Notes: generated from the letters alone by a model not told the origin. 10,990 bases of DNA from Poriferisodalis sp964484385 (GCA_964484385.1 CAZAFV010000087.1:1-10990); one strand, 5' to 3'; numbered from the stretch's first letter, positions 1-7,093 are shown. Numbers and translations: made by a program.

Positions 1-1780
1 CGAAGGTGAGATCGTCATCGAACGCGGATCGACGGCTCAAGAAGTGGCCGCCCGCCTGAATCGCTCGGCCGCCGACATCGTGCGATTCCTGCTGCAGCAG
101 GGCGAGATGGTGACGGCCACCCAGTCGCTCAGCGATGACATGATCGAGCTCTTCGCTGCCGAGCTCGGCGCCGAAGTGCGCATCACCGAACCCGGCGCCG
201 AGCAGGAAGAGGAGCTGCTGCGGGCACTCGAAGTCGACCTGGTTGACGAGGGCGCTCAGATCCGGCCGCCCGTGGTGACGGTCATGGGCCACGTCGACCA
301 CGGCAAGACGCTGCTTCTGGAACGCATCCGTTCCTCGAATGTCGGCCAGGGCGAGGCGGGCGGCATCACGCAGCACATCGGTGCGTACCAGACCACGCGC
401 AGCGATCACCGGATCACGTTCATCGACACGCCCGGCCATGAGGCCTTCACGGCGATGCGCGCCAGGGGAGCGCAGGCCACCGATGTCGTCGTGCTGGTGG
501 TGGCCGCCGATGACGGCGTCATGCCGCAGACGGCCGAAGCCATTGACCACGCGCAGGCGGCCGACGTGCCGATCATTGTGGCCATCAACAAGATGGACCG
601 GCCCGGTGCTGATGCCGATCGGGTGCGAGCCCAGCTCGCCGAGCGGGGCCTGGTACCCGAGTCGTACGGCGGCGAGGTGATCACCGTGCCCATGTCGGCG
701 ATGACGGGTGAGGGCATCGACGAGCTGCTGGATCAGATCCTGCTCGTCGCCGAGCTCGAGGAGCTCACGGCCCCCGCGTCAGGGCGTGCGGTGGGCATCG
801 TGCTCGAGGCCCATCTCGACCGCGGCCGCGGCCCGGTTGCGACGGTGCTGGTGCAGCGCGGCACGCTGCGCATCGGCGAGCCGATGGTCGCCGGCGCCGC
901 GTGGGGCCGCGTGCGTGCCATGACTGATGATCGCGGCGCCCCGCTCAGCGAGGCGGGTCCGTCCATGCCCGTGGAAGTGCTCGGTCTCGGCGAGGTGGCG
1001 CGCTCGGGCGACCTGTTCGTCGTGGCACCCGACGAGAAGACTGCGGGCAAGGTGGCGGAGACCCGCGAGCACTGGCAGCGCCAGGCCAGCCTGGCCGGCA
1101 CCGCCGGCGGAAGCGGCGGTGGAGCCCGTCTGGAGGACATCTTCAAGCAGGTGCAGGCCGGCGAGACGGCCACCCTCAACCTGGTGCTCAAGGCGGATGT
1201 CCACGGCTCGCTCGAGGCAGTCACCGACAGCCTGCGCAAGCTCGAGCGCGAAGACGTCAAGCTGTCCTTTGTGAGCCGCGGCGTCGGCGGCATCAACGAG
1301 AACGACGTGCAACTTGCAGCCGCGTCGGAAGCCACGATCATCGGCTTCAATGTGCGTCCCGACCGCAACGCGCGCCAGACGGCCGAGACCGAGGACGTCG
1401 AAGTCCGTCTCTACGAGATCATCTACGACCTCATTTCCGATGTGCAGAACGCCATGGTCGGCTTGCTCGAGCCGGAATTCGAGGAGATCGTGGTGGGCGA
1501 AGCGCAGGTGCGCCAGGTCTTTCGCATCTCGGGCGTGGGACCTGTGGCCGGCTGCGTCGTGGAGCACGGCAACGTGCGCAGCGGCGCCAAGGTCAGGTTC
1601 CTGCGTGATGGCACGATCATCTGGAAGGGCGCGGTCTCCTCGCTGCGGCACTTCCAGGACGACGTCGCTGAGGTGTCCGCGGGCATGGAGTGCGGTATCG
1701 GTCTCTCTGACTTCTCTGATCTGAAAGAGGGCGATGTGATCGAGACGTACACCGAGCGCGAGATCGCCCGCGTCGCCTGA
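1..1780 (+). CDS. infB: Translation initiation factor IF-2, 3' part (5' end outside window)
   Basis: IF-2 is the GTPase that brings initiator fMet-tRNA to the 30S subunit and promotes 50S joining. The frame is open from base 2, with no start or stop before the window edge. The GTG at 44 lies inside the IF2N domain (RGSTAQEVAARL reads through it), so it is an internal Val and the true start lies upstream. Visible G-domain motifs are G1 GHVDHGKT (287-310), G2 GGITQHIGAY (359-388), G3 DTPGH (425-439), G4 NKMD (587-598) and a G5-like SAM (695-703). Domain II, the linker, and the C1 and C2 domains follow; C2, the initiator-tRNA binding part, includes ECGIGL near the end. The final 593 codons are present. 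The usual disordered N-terminal region is not in view. rbfA follows after 15 bases, the common infB-rbfA operon order. Identity is certain; only the length is unknown. Confidence 0.98.
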   Translation, partial: EGEIVIERGSTAQEVAARLNRSAADIVRFLLQQGEMVTATQSLSDDMIELFAAELGAEVRITEPGAEQEEELLRALEVDLVDEGAQIRPPVVTVMGHVDHGKTLLLERIRSSNVGQGEAGGITQHIGAYQTTRSDHRITFIDTPGHEAFTAMRARGAQATDVVVLVVAADDGVMPQTAEAIDHAQAADVPIIVAINKMDRPGADADRVRAQLAERGLVPESYGGEVITVPMSAMTGEGIDELLDQILLVAELEELTAPASGRAVGIVLEAHLDRGRGPVATVLVQRGTLRIGEPMVAGAAWGRVRAMTDDRGAPLSEAGPSMPVEVLGLGEVARSGDLFVVAPDEKTAGKVAETREHWQRQASLAGTAGGSGGGARLEDIFKQVQAGETATLNLVLKADVHGSLEAVTDSLRKLEREDVKLSFVSRGVGGINENDVQLAAASEATIIGFNVRPDRNARQTAETEDVEVRLYEIIYDLISDVQNAMVGLLEPEFEEIVVGEAQVRQVFRISGVGPVAGCVVEHGNVRSGAKVRFLRDGTIIWKGAVSSLRHFQDDVAEVSAGMECGIGLSDFSDLKEGDVIETYTEREIARVA

Positions 1781-1795
1781 CGGCGCACCCGCCCG

Positions 1796-2191
1796 ATGGC
1801 CAGTCGCTCCCGCCGTCGGCGGCGCACGATGCCGACTGCGCACGGATACGAGCGGACCGATCGGGTTGCCCAGCTCGTGCGCGGCATTGTGGCATCGGAG
1901 ATGGAACGGCTCGACGAGTCGTTCGAGGGCATCGTGATCGCCGGTGTGGATGTCGATCGTGAGCTGAGCGTCGCCGTCGTGCACTACGACGTGCGTGACG
2001 ACGATGCTGCAGACAGGGCCGCTGCGGCGTTCGGTGAGCACCATCACCGTCTCCAGAGGGCTCTGGGTGCGAGCACCAGCCTGCGACGCACTCCTACGCT
2101 TCGCTTCCGCCGTGACCGGGGCGCTGTTGCTGCCGAGCGGATTGAAGACCTGCTGGCCGATCTGTCCGACCTGCGCGACGAGGAATCCTGA
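1796..2191 (+). CDS. rbfA: 30S ribosome-binding factor RbfA
   Basis: RbfA is a small KH-fold protein that binds immature 30S subunits and helps mature the 5' end of 16S rRNA (family knowledge). The 131-residue product fits the family pattern: ERTDRVAQLVRGIVASEM at the start of the fold, then IAGVDVDRELSVAVVHYDV in the central strands, and RRTPTLRF followed by RIEDLLADL at the end. The usual DPRL-like segment is replaced by DESFEG, so this is a divergent member. The ATG at 1796 gives a very Arg-rich N-terminus (SRSRRRRR). A second in-frame ATG at 1829 would start the protein just before the conserved fold and is equally possible, since neither has a convincing Shine-Dalgarno sequence. It lies between infB and truB, 5 bases before truB, as in many bacteria, so translation is probably coupled within one operon. 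Confidence 0.93.
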   Translation: MASRSRRRRRTMPTAHGYERTDRVAQLVRGIVASEMERLDESFEGIVIAGVDVDRELSVAVVHYDVRDDDAADRAAAAFGEHHHRLQRALGASTSLRRTPTLRFRRDRGAVAAERIEDLLADLSDLRDEES

Positions 2192-2196
2192 ACGGC

Positions 2197-3060
2197 ATGG
2201 CGCGACGCCGTCCGGCCACCGTTCATGGCAGCGTCATCGTCGACAAGCCGCCGGGGCCCACCTCGCACGACGTAGTGGAGCTGCTGCGCCGCCGATTCGG
2301 CGAGCGGCGTATCGGCCACGCCGGCACGCTCGACCCGACCGCAACGGGCGTCTTGGTGGTCGGCATCGGCAGTGCCACGCGCCTGCTGCGATTCGCCACC
2401 GCAGGCCGCAAGAGCTATGAGTGCGAGATCGTGTTCGGGGTCGAGACCAGCACGCTCGATGCTGCCGGCGAGATCGTCGCGACCTGGTGCATGGATCTCG
2501 AATCGGCGGAGGTTGCCGACGCGGCTGCGGGTTTCGTCGGCACGATCTCCCAGCTGCCGCCGATGGTGTCTGCCGTCCGTGTCGGCGGTCGTCGCCTGCA
2601 CGAGATCGCCCGGTCGGGCGAAGCTGCCGCACGCGTACCGCGCCAGGTCGAGGTCTACCGATTCGATGTGGAGTCCACCGGTGATCCGCTGGTGTACCGG
2701 GCGTCGGTCGACTGTTCTGCCGGCACCTACGTCCGCACGCTCGGCGCCGACCTGGGGAGTGCGCTGGGCGGCGGAGCTCACATTCGAGCGCTCCGGCGGA
2801 CGCGCAGCGGTTCGTTCTCGCTGGCCGAGGCCGAGCTCCCCGAACAGGCGACGTTGCGACCGCCCGGCGAGTTGGTTCGTGACCTGCTCCAGATCCGTCT
2901 GTCCGACGATGACGCCGCCAACGCTCGCCAAGGCGCTCATCTGGCCGCTGATCGCTACGAAGGCTCAGGCCCGTGGACGCTCTTCGATCCCGACGGTCGG
3001 CTCGTCGCGGTACACGAGCGCGCTGACGGCCGCCTGCGGGCGACGGTCCTGCCCTCGTAG
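2197..3060 (+). CDS. truB: tRNA pseudouridine(55) synthase TruB
   Basis: TruB converts U55 of the T-loop of tRNAs to pseudouridine in the cytoplasm. The 287-residue product begins with GSVIVDKPPGPTSHDVV (residues 11-27), the family's N-terminal signature, followed by GHAGTLDPTATGVL, in which Asp46 is the expected catalytic aspartate. RKSYECEIVFGVETSTLDAAGEI is the conserved Tyr-containing segment, and CSAGTYVRTLGADLG is the RNA-contacting motif. The last ~60 residues match the short C-terminal TruB domain of actinobacteria (ARQGAHLAAD, then WTLFDPDGRLVAV). The ATG lies 5 bases past the rbfA stop. A GAGGA at 2180-2184 inside the end of rbfA could serve as a distant ribosome-binding site, which suggests translational coupling. 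Length and motifs are normal for the family. Confidence 0.97.
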   Translation: MARRRPATVHGSVIVDKPPGPTSHDVVELLRRRFGERRIGHAGTLDPTATGVLVVGIGSATRLLRFATAGRKSYECEIVFGVETSTLDAAGEIVATWCMDLESAEVADAAAGFVGTISQLPPMVSAVRVGGRRLHEIARSGEAAARVPRQVEVYRFDVESTGDPLVYRASVDCSAGTYVRTLGADLGSALGGGAHIRALRRTRSGSFSLAEAELPEQATLRPPGELVRDLLQIRLSDDDAANARQGAHLAADRYEGSGPWTLFDPDGRLVAVHERADGRLRATVLPS

Positions 3061-3084
3061 AGCGTGCGCGGACCGGCCTCTGAG

Positions 3085-3090
3085 TAGCGT
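3085..3090 (+). promoter_or_regulatory. Candidate -10 box of a leaderless ribF promoter
   Basis: The hexamer TAGCGT fits the actinobacterial TAnnnT -10 consensus. It ends exactly 7 bases before the ribF ATG at 3098, which would place the transcription start on the start codon. There is no Shine-Dalgarno sequence before ribF, as expected for a leaderless mRNA. No clear -35 element is visible. The same hexamer with the same spacing precedes dapB. The reading is inferred from sequence only. Confidence 0.55.
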
Positions 3091-3097
3091 TGCGCGC

Positions 3098-4042
3098 ATG
3101 GAGGTCATTCGCGACTTGGACTGGTGCCCGGTGCTCGAGCACGGCAGCGTCGTGACCGTGGGGGAGTACGACGGCGTCCACCGCGGACACCGGACCGTGA
3201 TCTCGGAGATGCATCGCCTCGCAGCGGAACGGGGATGCGCGACGGCGGTCGTGACATTCGACCGTCATCCCGCCACGGTGGTGCGACCGGAATCCGCCCC
3301 GCTGCTGCTGTGCGACCTCGACCACAAGCTCGAACTGCTGGCCGAGACCGGCGTCGACTTCACGCTGGTGGTCACCTTCGACGAAGCGCAGGCGGCGGTG
3401 CCTGCCGAGCAGTTCGCACAGGAGATACTCGTCAGATGCCTGTCAGCACGGGCTGTTGTGGTCGGTGCCGACTTCCATTTCGGCAAGGGACGCCGGGGCA
3501 ATATCGAGACGCTCCGCCAGGTCGGCACCAGCTACGGCTACGAAGTGGTCGGGCTCCCGCTGGTGAAGCAGATGACCGGTGACGGCGACGTGATCTCGTC
3601 CACGTCGATCCGTGAAGCGCTGGCTGCGGGTGACGTGGAGCGGGCCCACCGGCTGCTCGGGCGACCGTTCGAAGTCCGTGGCATCGTCACGCTCGGCGAC
3701 CGCCGCGGCCGCCAGATCGGCGTGCCCACCGCCAACCTGCCCACCACTCCCGACCTGCAGATTCCTGCCGACGGTGTCTATGCCGCCTGGTACGTACGCC
3801 CTGATGGCGCCCAATACCCGGCGGCTGTCAACATCGGCCGCCGCCCGACGTTCTACGAGTTCGCAGAGCGCTCGCTCATCGAGGCGCACCTGATCGGCTT
3901 CCGCGGCGATCTCTACGACGAGACGGCCAAGGTCCGCTTCGTCCGCAGGCTGCGGCCCGAGCGCCGCTTCGACGGCGTTGACGAACTGAAGGCTCAGCTT
4001 CGCCGAGACATCGAAGACGCCGCAAAGTGCCTGCACACCTGA
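3098..4042 (+). CDS. ribF: Bifunctional riboflavin kinase / FMN adenylyltransferase
   Basis: RibF phosphorylates riboflavin to FMN and then adenylates FMN to FAD. The 314-residue product has the two expected modules. The N-terminal nucleotidyltransferase carries GEYDGVHRGH (residues 22-31; the usual form is GxFDGVHxGH, so Phe is Tyr here) and SSTSIR (167-172). The C-terminal flavokinase carries GDRRGRQIGVPTAN (200-213), AVNIGRRPTF, and IEAHL with Glu262 as the probable catalytic base, followed by DLYDETAKVRFVRRLRPE. The ATG at 3098 was chosen because RibF similarity begins there. The frame is also open far upstream across truB, but that part reads as non-coding shadow. The gene starts 37 bases after truB and has its own candidate leaderless promoter (TAGCGT at 3085), so it may be transcribed both with truB and alone. 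The truB-ribF-rpsO order is common in bacteria. Confidence 0.97.
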   Translation: MEVIRDLDWCPVLEHGSVVTVGEYDGVHRGHRTVISEMHRLAAERGCATAVVTFDRHPATVVRPESAPLLLCDLDHKLELLAETGVDFTLVVTFDEAQAAVPAEQFAQEILVRCLSARAVVVGADFHFGKGRRGNIETLRQVGTSYGYEVVGLPLVKQMTGDGDVISSTSIREALAAGDVERAHRLLGRPFEVRGIVTLGDRRGRQIGVPTANLPTTPDLQIPADGVYAAWYVRPDGAQYPAAVNIGRRPTFYEFAERSLIEAHLIGFRGDLYDETAKVRFVRRLRPERRFDGVDELKAQLRRDIEDAAKCLHT

Positions 4043-4048
4043 CTCGCC

Positions 4049-4090
4049 TGGCACTGATGCCATAGCTGGGGGTCTCGCCGCCTCCCCAGC
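4049..4090 (+). terminator. Two hairpins after ribF, probable factor-independent or hairpin-assisted terminator
   Basis: Just past the ribF stop lies TGGCA-ctga-TGCCA (4049-4062). It is followed by a perfect 7-bp stem, GCTGGGG (4065-4071) pairing with CCCCAGC (4084-4090), around a 12-base loop. No T-run follows, so this is not a classical intrinsic terminator, although hairpins without T-runs are often proposed as terminators in high-GC actinobacteria. The placement, between a gene end and a new promoter, supports the call. It may terminate only partially. Confidence 0.4.
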
Positions 4091-4109
4091 GGGTGCACCG
4101 CAGTTCTGC

Positions 4110-4118
4110 TGGTAGCCT
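4110..4118 (+). promoter_or_regulatory. Candidate extended -10 promoter for rpsO-pnp
   Basis: TGGTAGCCT reads as an extended -10 element (TGn followed by TAnnnT, hexamer at 4113-4118). Transcription would begin near 4125-4128, leaving a leader of about 100 nt before the rpsO ATG. No strong -35 is visible, but extended -10 promoters can manage without one. The hexamer resembles the TAGCGT boxes before ribF and dapB. An 8-base palindrome GGTGCACC (4092-4099) lies where a -35 element or an upstream regulator site would be; its meaning is unknown. Confidence 0.45.
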
Positions 4119-4125
4119 GCACGGC

Positions 4126-4227
4126 TGACAAGAGACAGAAGACCACGGCCGGGTTGTCCGGCCAGTTCGTCGCAGCAGGCCTCCCATCGGCCGTGCGACG
4201 GCAACACAGAGGGAATACAACAACGGC
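4126..4227 (+). promoter_or_regulatory. Structured 5' leader of rpsO, candidate S15 autoregulatory element
   Basis: Two hairpins are visible. Stem A is GGCCGG (4147-4152) with CCGGCC (4158-4163) around GTTGT. Stem B is CGTCGCA (4168-4174) with TGCGACG (4194-4200), enclosing a small GGCC/GGCC stem (4178-4181 with 4189-4192) and a CCTCCC-containing stretch at 4180-4185. An alternative 7-bp pairing, ACGGCCG (4145-4151) with CGGCCGT (4188-4194), would break stem A and the inner part of stem B. In several bacterial phyla S15 represses its own mRNA by binding such leader structures, so autoregulation is plausible here. The ribosome-binding site is weak: GAGGG (4209-4213) is 14 bases from the ATG. 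Stems are seen directly; the regulatory role is inferred. Confidence 0.45.
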
Positions 4228-4500
4228 ATGAGTGCCAAGAGATCAAGTCCAGCGGCCTCGGTGATCGACGAACATCGCCATTCCGAGGCCGATACCGGAT
4301 CGCCAGAGGTGCAGGTCGCTCAATTGAGCGCCCGGATTGACCACCTCACCGAACACCTCCAGACCCACCACAAGGATCACCACAGCCGCCGAGGGCTGTT
4401 GAAGCTCGTCGGACGTCGGCGCAGGTTGCTCGACTACCTGAACGCCAACGACGTCGAGCGGTACCGGGCTTTGATCGCAAAGCTCGGCCTCCGGCGCTGA
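4228..4500 (+). CDS. rpsO: 30S ribosomal protein S15
   Basis: S15 is a primary-binding protein of the 30S platform. It binds the three-way junction of helices 20-22 in 16S rRNA and takes part in bridge B4 to the 50S subunit. The 90-residue product is normal in length (88-90 in the family). It has the core signature DTGSPEVQVAQLSARIDHL, then HHKDHHSRRGLLKLVGRRRRLLDYL, which carries the RNA-contacting His, Asp and Arg residues. The N-terminal ~15 residues (SAKRSSPAAS) are more variable, as is usual. The ATG at 4228 follows a structured leader of about 100 nt and its own candidate promoter. pnp begins 33 bases downstream; the rpsO-pnp pair is conserved in many bacteria. No terminator or RNase III-type hairpin is visible between the two genes, so they are probably co-transcribed. 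Confidence 0.98.
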   Translation: MSAKRSSPAASVIDEHRHSEADTGSPEVQVAQLSARIDHLTEHLQTHHKDHHSRRGLLKLVGRRRRLLDYLNANDVERYRALIAKLGLRR

Positions 4501-4523
4501 CCACCGATCCCCACCCCCACAAC

Positions 4524-4528
4524 AGGAG
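4524..4528 (+). promoter_or_regulatory. Shine-Dalgarno sequence of pnp
   Basis: AGGAG lies 5 bases before the pnp ATG at 4534. It is the only strong, well-spaced ribosome-binding site in the window, and it fixes the pnp start. The other genes have weak, distant or no such sites. Confidence 0.8.
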
Positions 4529-4533
4529 CAGAC

Positions 4534-7056
4534 ATGGCTGAAGCCATTTCGGTCACCGGTCCCATCGCGGGCACCGACAAGACCATCACCTTCGAGACCG
4601 GCGTGCTTGCCGGGCTCGCAAACGGGGCGGTCACGTCCCGAATCGGCGACACGCAAGTGCTCGTCACCGCAACAGCGTCGAGCCGTCCACGCGACGGCGC
4701 ATCGTTCTTCCCGCTCACCGTCGACATCGAGGAGCGCATGTACGCAGTGGGCCGGATTCCCGGCTCGTTCTTCCGGCGAGAGGGGCGTGCGTCCGACGAC
4801 GCGATCCTCACGTGCCGGCTGATCGACCGCCCGCTGCGGCCGAACTTTCCGAGCGACTACCGCCACGACACCCACATTGTGGGCACGATCCTCGGCGCCG
4901 ACCACGTCAACCCGTACGACTTGGTGGCGCTGAACGGGGCGTCGGCCGCCCTGTGGCTGAGCGGCATCCCGTTCGACTGCCCGATCGCCGGCGTGCGGAT
5001 CGCCTACTCCACCGACGGCGAGTGGATCCCCTTCGCCACCCACGAAGAGTCCGAGGCCGCCACGTTCGAGATGGTCGTGGCCGGTCGCCAGCTCGACAGC
5101 GGCGACATCGCCGTGATGATGGTGGAGGCCGGCGGCACCGAGAAGGCCTTCGAGTACTACGCCGAGGGCGCGCCGAAGGTCACCGAGGACGTGCTCGCGA
5201 GCGGGCTCGAAGCCTCCAAGCAGTGGATCGACGACATCATCGAGATGCAGAAGTCGCTGCGCCGGCTGGTCGAGGAGCAATCCGGGCCGATCTCGGTGAT
5301 GGAGTACACGTCCAGCAAGGTCTACTCCGACGAGGTGCTCGATCGCGTCCGCGAGGTCGCCACCGACCGCATGCGTGAGGTGATGGCGATCGCCGACAAG
5401 GCTGACCGCGAGGCGGCACAGTCTGAGACCAGCAGCGCCGTGGTCGACGAGGTCGCCGCAGAATTCGCTGATCTCGACGGCGCCAAGGATCAGATTCGCG
5501 AGGCCGTCAGGTCGCTGTCGAAGGAGATCGTGCGCGAGCGCATCGTGGCCGACGGCTTCCGTATCGATGGACGCGCCACAGATGAGGTCCGGCCGCTCTC
5601 GTCAGTCGCGGGTTACCTCGGCCGCACCGCTCACGGATCGGGCCTGTTCCAGCGCGGCGAGACCCAGGTGCTGAACGTCACCACCTTGGCGATGTCCCGG
5701 ATGGAGCAGATCGTCGACACCCTGAATCCTCAGGACCGGCGCCGGTTCATGCACCACTACAACTTCCCGCCGTTCTCCACCGGCGAAGCCGGTTTCATGC
5801 GGGGCCCGAAGCGGCGTGAGATCGGCCACGGCGCACTCGCCGAGCGAGCGATCTTTCCGGTCATCCCGTCCAAAGAAGACTTCCCGTACGCGATCCGGCT
5901 GGTGTCCGATGTGCTCACTTCCAACGGATCCACCTCCATGGGGTCGGTGTGCGCATCGTCGCTGTCGCTGATGGATGCCGGCGTGCCGATCGTGGACCAC
6001 GTCGCCGGCGTGGCGATGGGCCTGGTGTATGCCGACGGCAAGTACGTGACGCTCACCGACATCTTGGGTGCCGAAGACGCCTTCGGCGACATGGACTTCA
6101 AGGTCGCCGGCACCGAGGACGCCATCACGGCACTCCAGCTCGACACCAAGATCGACGGCATTCCCGCCGAGGTGCTGGCCCAGGCGCTGCAGCAAGCCCG
6201 GCAGGCTCGCCTGCAGATCCTTGAGGTCATGCGTGCGGCGATTGCGGAGCCGAGGCCCGATGTCGGCGAGACGGCGCCGAAGATCACCAGCTTCGAGATC
6301 CCGATCGACAAGATCGCCGAGGTCATCGGACCGCGGGGCAAGGTCATCAACTCCATCCAGGAGGAAACCGGCGCCGACATCAATGTCGACGACGACGGCA
6401 CTGTGGGCACGGTCAGCATCGGCGCTACCGACCGCGAGGTGGTGGAAGAGGCCGAGCGGCAGATCCGGCTCATCGTCAACCCGCCGACGCCCGACGTGGG
6501 TGCCACCTACGAGGGCCGCGTGGTCAACATCACCAAGTTCGGCGCCTTCGTGAACGTGCTGCCCGGCACCGACGGGTTGCTGCACATCTCCAAGCTGGGT
6601 GGCCGTCGGCGGCTGAACTCAGTCGAGGAAGTGCTCGAGCTCGGTGACGTGGTCAGCGTGATTGTCGAGGAGATCGACCCCAACGGCAAGATCAGCCTCT
6701 CGCCGGCCGATCCGACGCAGGTCGGCGGCTCCGAGGGCGACGCCGACGGGGACGACGACGGCGCGCCGCCGCGGCGTGAACGCGGCCGCGACCGGGACAG
6801 GGGCAGCAGCGGCAACGGCACACGCCGGTCCCGCACGCCGGTGGCCGCCGCAGTGCCGGCAGGCGATGGTGCAGATGCACCCGCTGCCGACGGCGACGAC
6901 GAGGGCGGCGCCGCATCGGCACCGAGCGGCACAGCCCGCGAGGACGTCTCGTTCGGCGAGCATTTCGAGCAGATCGCCAAGGACGTCTACGGCGACCTCG
7001 GCCCCGAGCTCGAGCAGTCCGGACGGGGTTCAGGCCGCCGCCGCGGCCGCCGCTGA
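4534..7056 (+). CDS. pnp: Polyribonucleotide nucleotidyltransferase (PNPase) with long charged C-terminal tail
   Basis: PNPase is a trimeric 3'-to-5' phosphorolytic exoribonuclease that also adds 3' tails to RNA. The 840-residue product has all expected domains. The first RNase PH core carries FFRREGR (79-85). A helical linker follows, then the second, catalytic core with GSTSMGSVC (465-473) and GAEDAFGDMDFKVAG, in which Asp515, Asp521 and Lys523 match the metal and phosphate site of E. coli PNPase. The KH domain has GPRG at 599-602, and the S1 domain spans about 656-725. Residues from about 729 to 840 form a low-complexity tail with acidic (DADGDDDGD) and Arg-rich (RRERGRDRDRG) runs, an Ala/Pro/Gly stretch, a short ordered-looking piece (DVSFGEHFEQIAKDVYGDLG, 804-823) and a basic end (GRRRGRR). 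E. coli PNPase is about 711 residues, so the tail accounts for most of the extra length. A strong Shine-Dalgarno sequence supports the start. Confidence 0.98.
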   Translation: MAEAISVTGPIAGTDKTITFETGVLAGLANGAVTSRIGDTQVLVTATASSRPRDGASFFPLTVDIEERMYAVGRIPGSFFRREGRASDDAILTCRLIDRPLRPNFPSDYRHDTHIVGTILGADHVNPYDLVALNGASAALWLSGIPFDCPIAGVRIAYSTDGEWIPFATHEESEAATFEMVVAGRQLDSGDIAVMMVEAGGTEKAFEYYAEGAPKVTEDVLASGLEASKQWIDDIIEMQKSLRRLVEEQSGPISVMEYTSSKVYSDEVLDRVREVATDRMREVMAIADKADREAAQSETSSAVVDEVAAEFADLDGAKDQIREAVRSLSKEIVRERIVADGFRIDGRATDEVRPLSSVAGYLGRTAHGSGLFQRGETQVLNVTTLAMSRMEQIVDTLNPQDRRRFMHHYNFPPFSTGEAGFMRGPKRREIGHGALAERAIFPVIPSKEDFPYAIRLVSDVLTSNGSTSMGSVCASSLSLMDAGVPIVDHVAGVAMGLVYADGKYVTLTDILGAEDAFGDMDFKVAGTEDAITALQLDTKIDGIPAEVLAQALQQARQARLQILEVMRAAIAEPRPDVGETAPKITSFEIPIDKIAEVIGPRGKVINSIQEETGADINVDDDGTVGTVSIGATDREVVEEAERQIRLIVNPPTPDVGATYEGRVVNITKFGAFVNVLPGTDGLLHISKLGGRRRLNSVEEVLELGDVVSVIVEEIDPNGKISLSPADPTQVGGSEGDADGDDDGAPPRRERGRDRDRGSSGNGTRRSRTPVAAAVPAGDGADAPAADGDDEGGAASAPSGTAREDVSFGEHFEQIAKDVYGDLGPELEQSGRGSGRRRGRR

Positions 7057-7079
7057 GCGACACAACCCGGCAGCTCAGC

Positions 7080-7093
7080 CCGGCGCGAGCCGG
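7080..7093 (+). terminator. Short GC hairpin after pnp, weak terminator or 3'-end stabiliser candidate
   Basis: CCGGC (7080-7084) pairs with GCCGG (7089-7093) around GCGA, a GNRA tetraloop, 23 bases after the pnp stop. No T-run follows. The hairpin could mark the 3' end of the rpsO-pnp mRNA. In such GC-rich sequence short stems arise by chance, so confidence is low. The rest of the 168-base gap to dapB holds the dapB -10 box and nothing else recognisable. Confidence 0.25.

Noticed and set aside
44..46. GTG as the start of infB
   Set aside because: The frame is open to the window edge and the conserved IF2N domain reads through this codon, so it is an internal Val.
779..2047. Long open frame of 422 codons on the - strand, antisense to infB and rbfA
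   Set aside because: The + strand here encodes IF-2 and RbfA with clear motifs. The antisense product is His/Arg/Ala/Asp-rich, matches no family I recognise, and is the usual mirror of a high-GC coding strand.
2372..3097. Upstream extension of the ribF frame through truB, which would suggest a fusion
   Set aside because: The extra residues are Arg/Ser/Pro-rich and unlike any RibF domain. RibF similarity starts at the ATG at 3098, where a -10 box is also correctly placed.
2234..3325. Open frame of 363 codons on the - strand across truB and ribF
   Set aside because: It crosses two well-supported genes, and its translation is Arg/Pro-rich low-complexity typical of shadow frames.
4501..4533. 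RNase III or terminator hairpin between rpsO and pnp, as in E. coli
   Set aside because: The 33 bases are C/A-rich and show only the Shine-Dalgarno sequence; no stem could be drawn.
4243..5280. Open frame of 345 codons on the - strand, antisense to rpsO and the start of pnp
   Set aside because: It overlaps two certain genes, has compositionally biased sequence and no recognisable domain, so it is a GC-driven shadow.
6718..7053. Repeat array or inserted element at the 3' end of pnp
   Set aside because: The GC-rich, repetitive-looking bases encode an in-frame low-complexity tail without direct repeats or target-site duplications.
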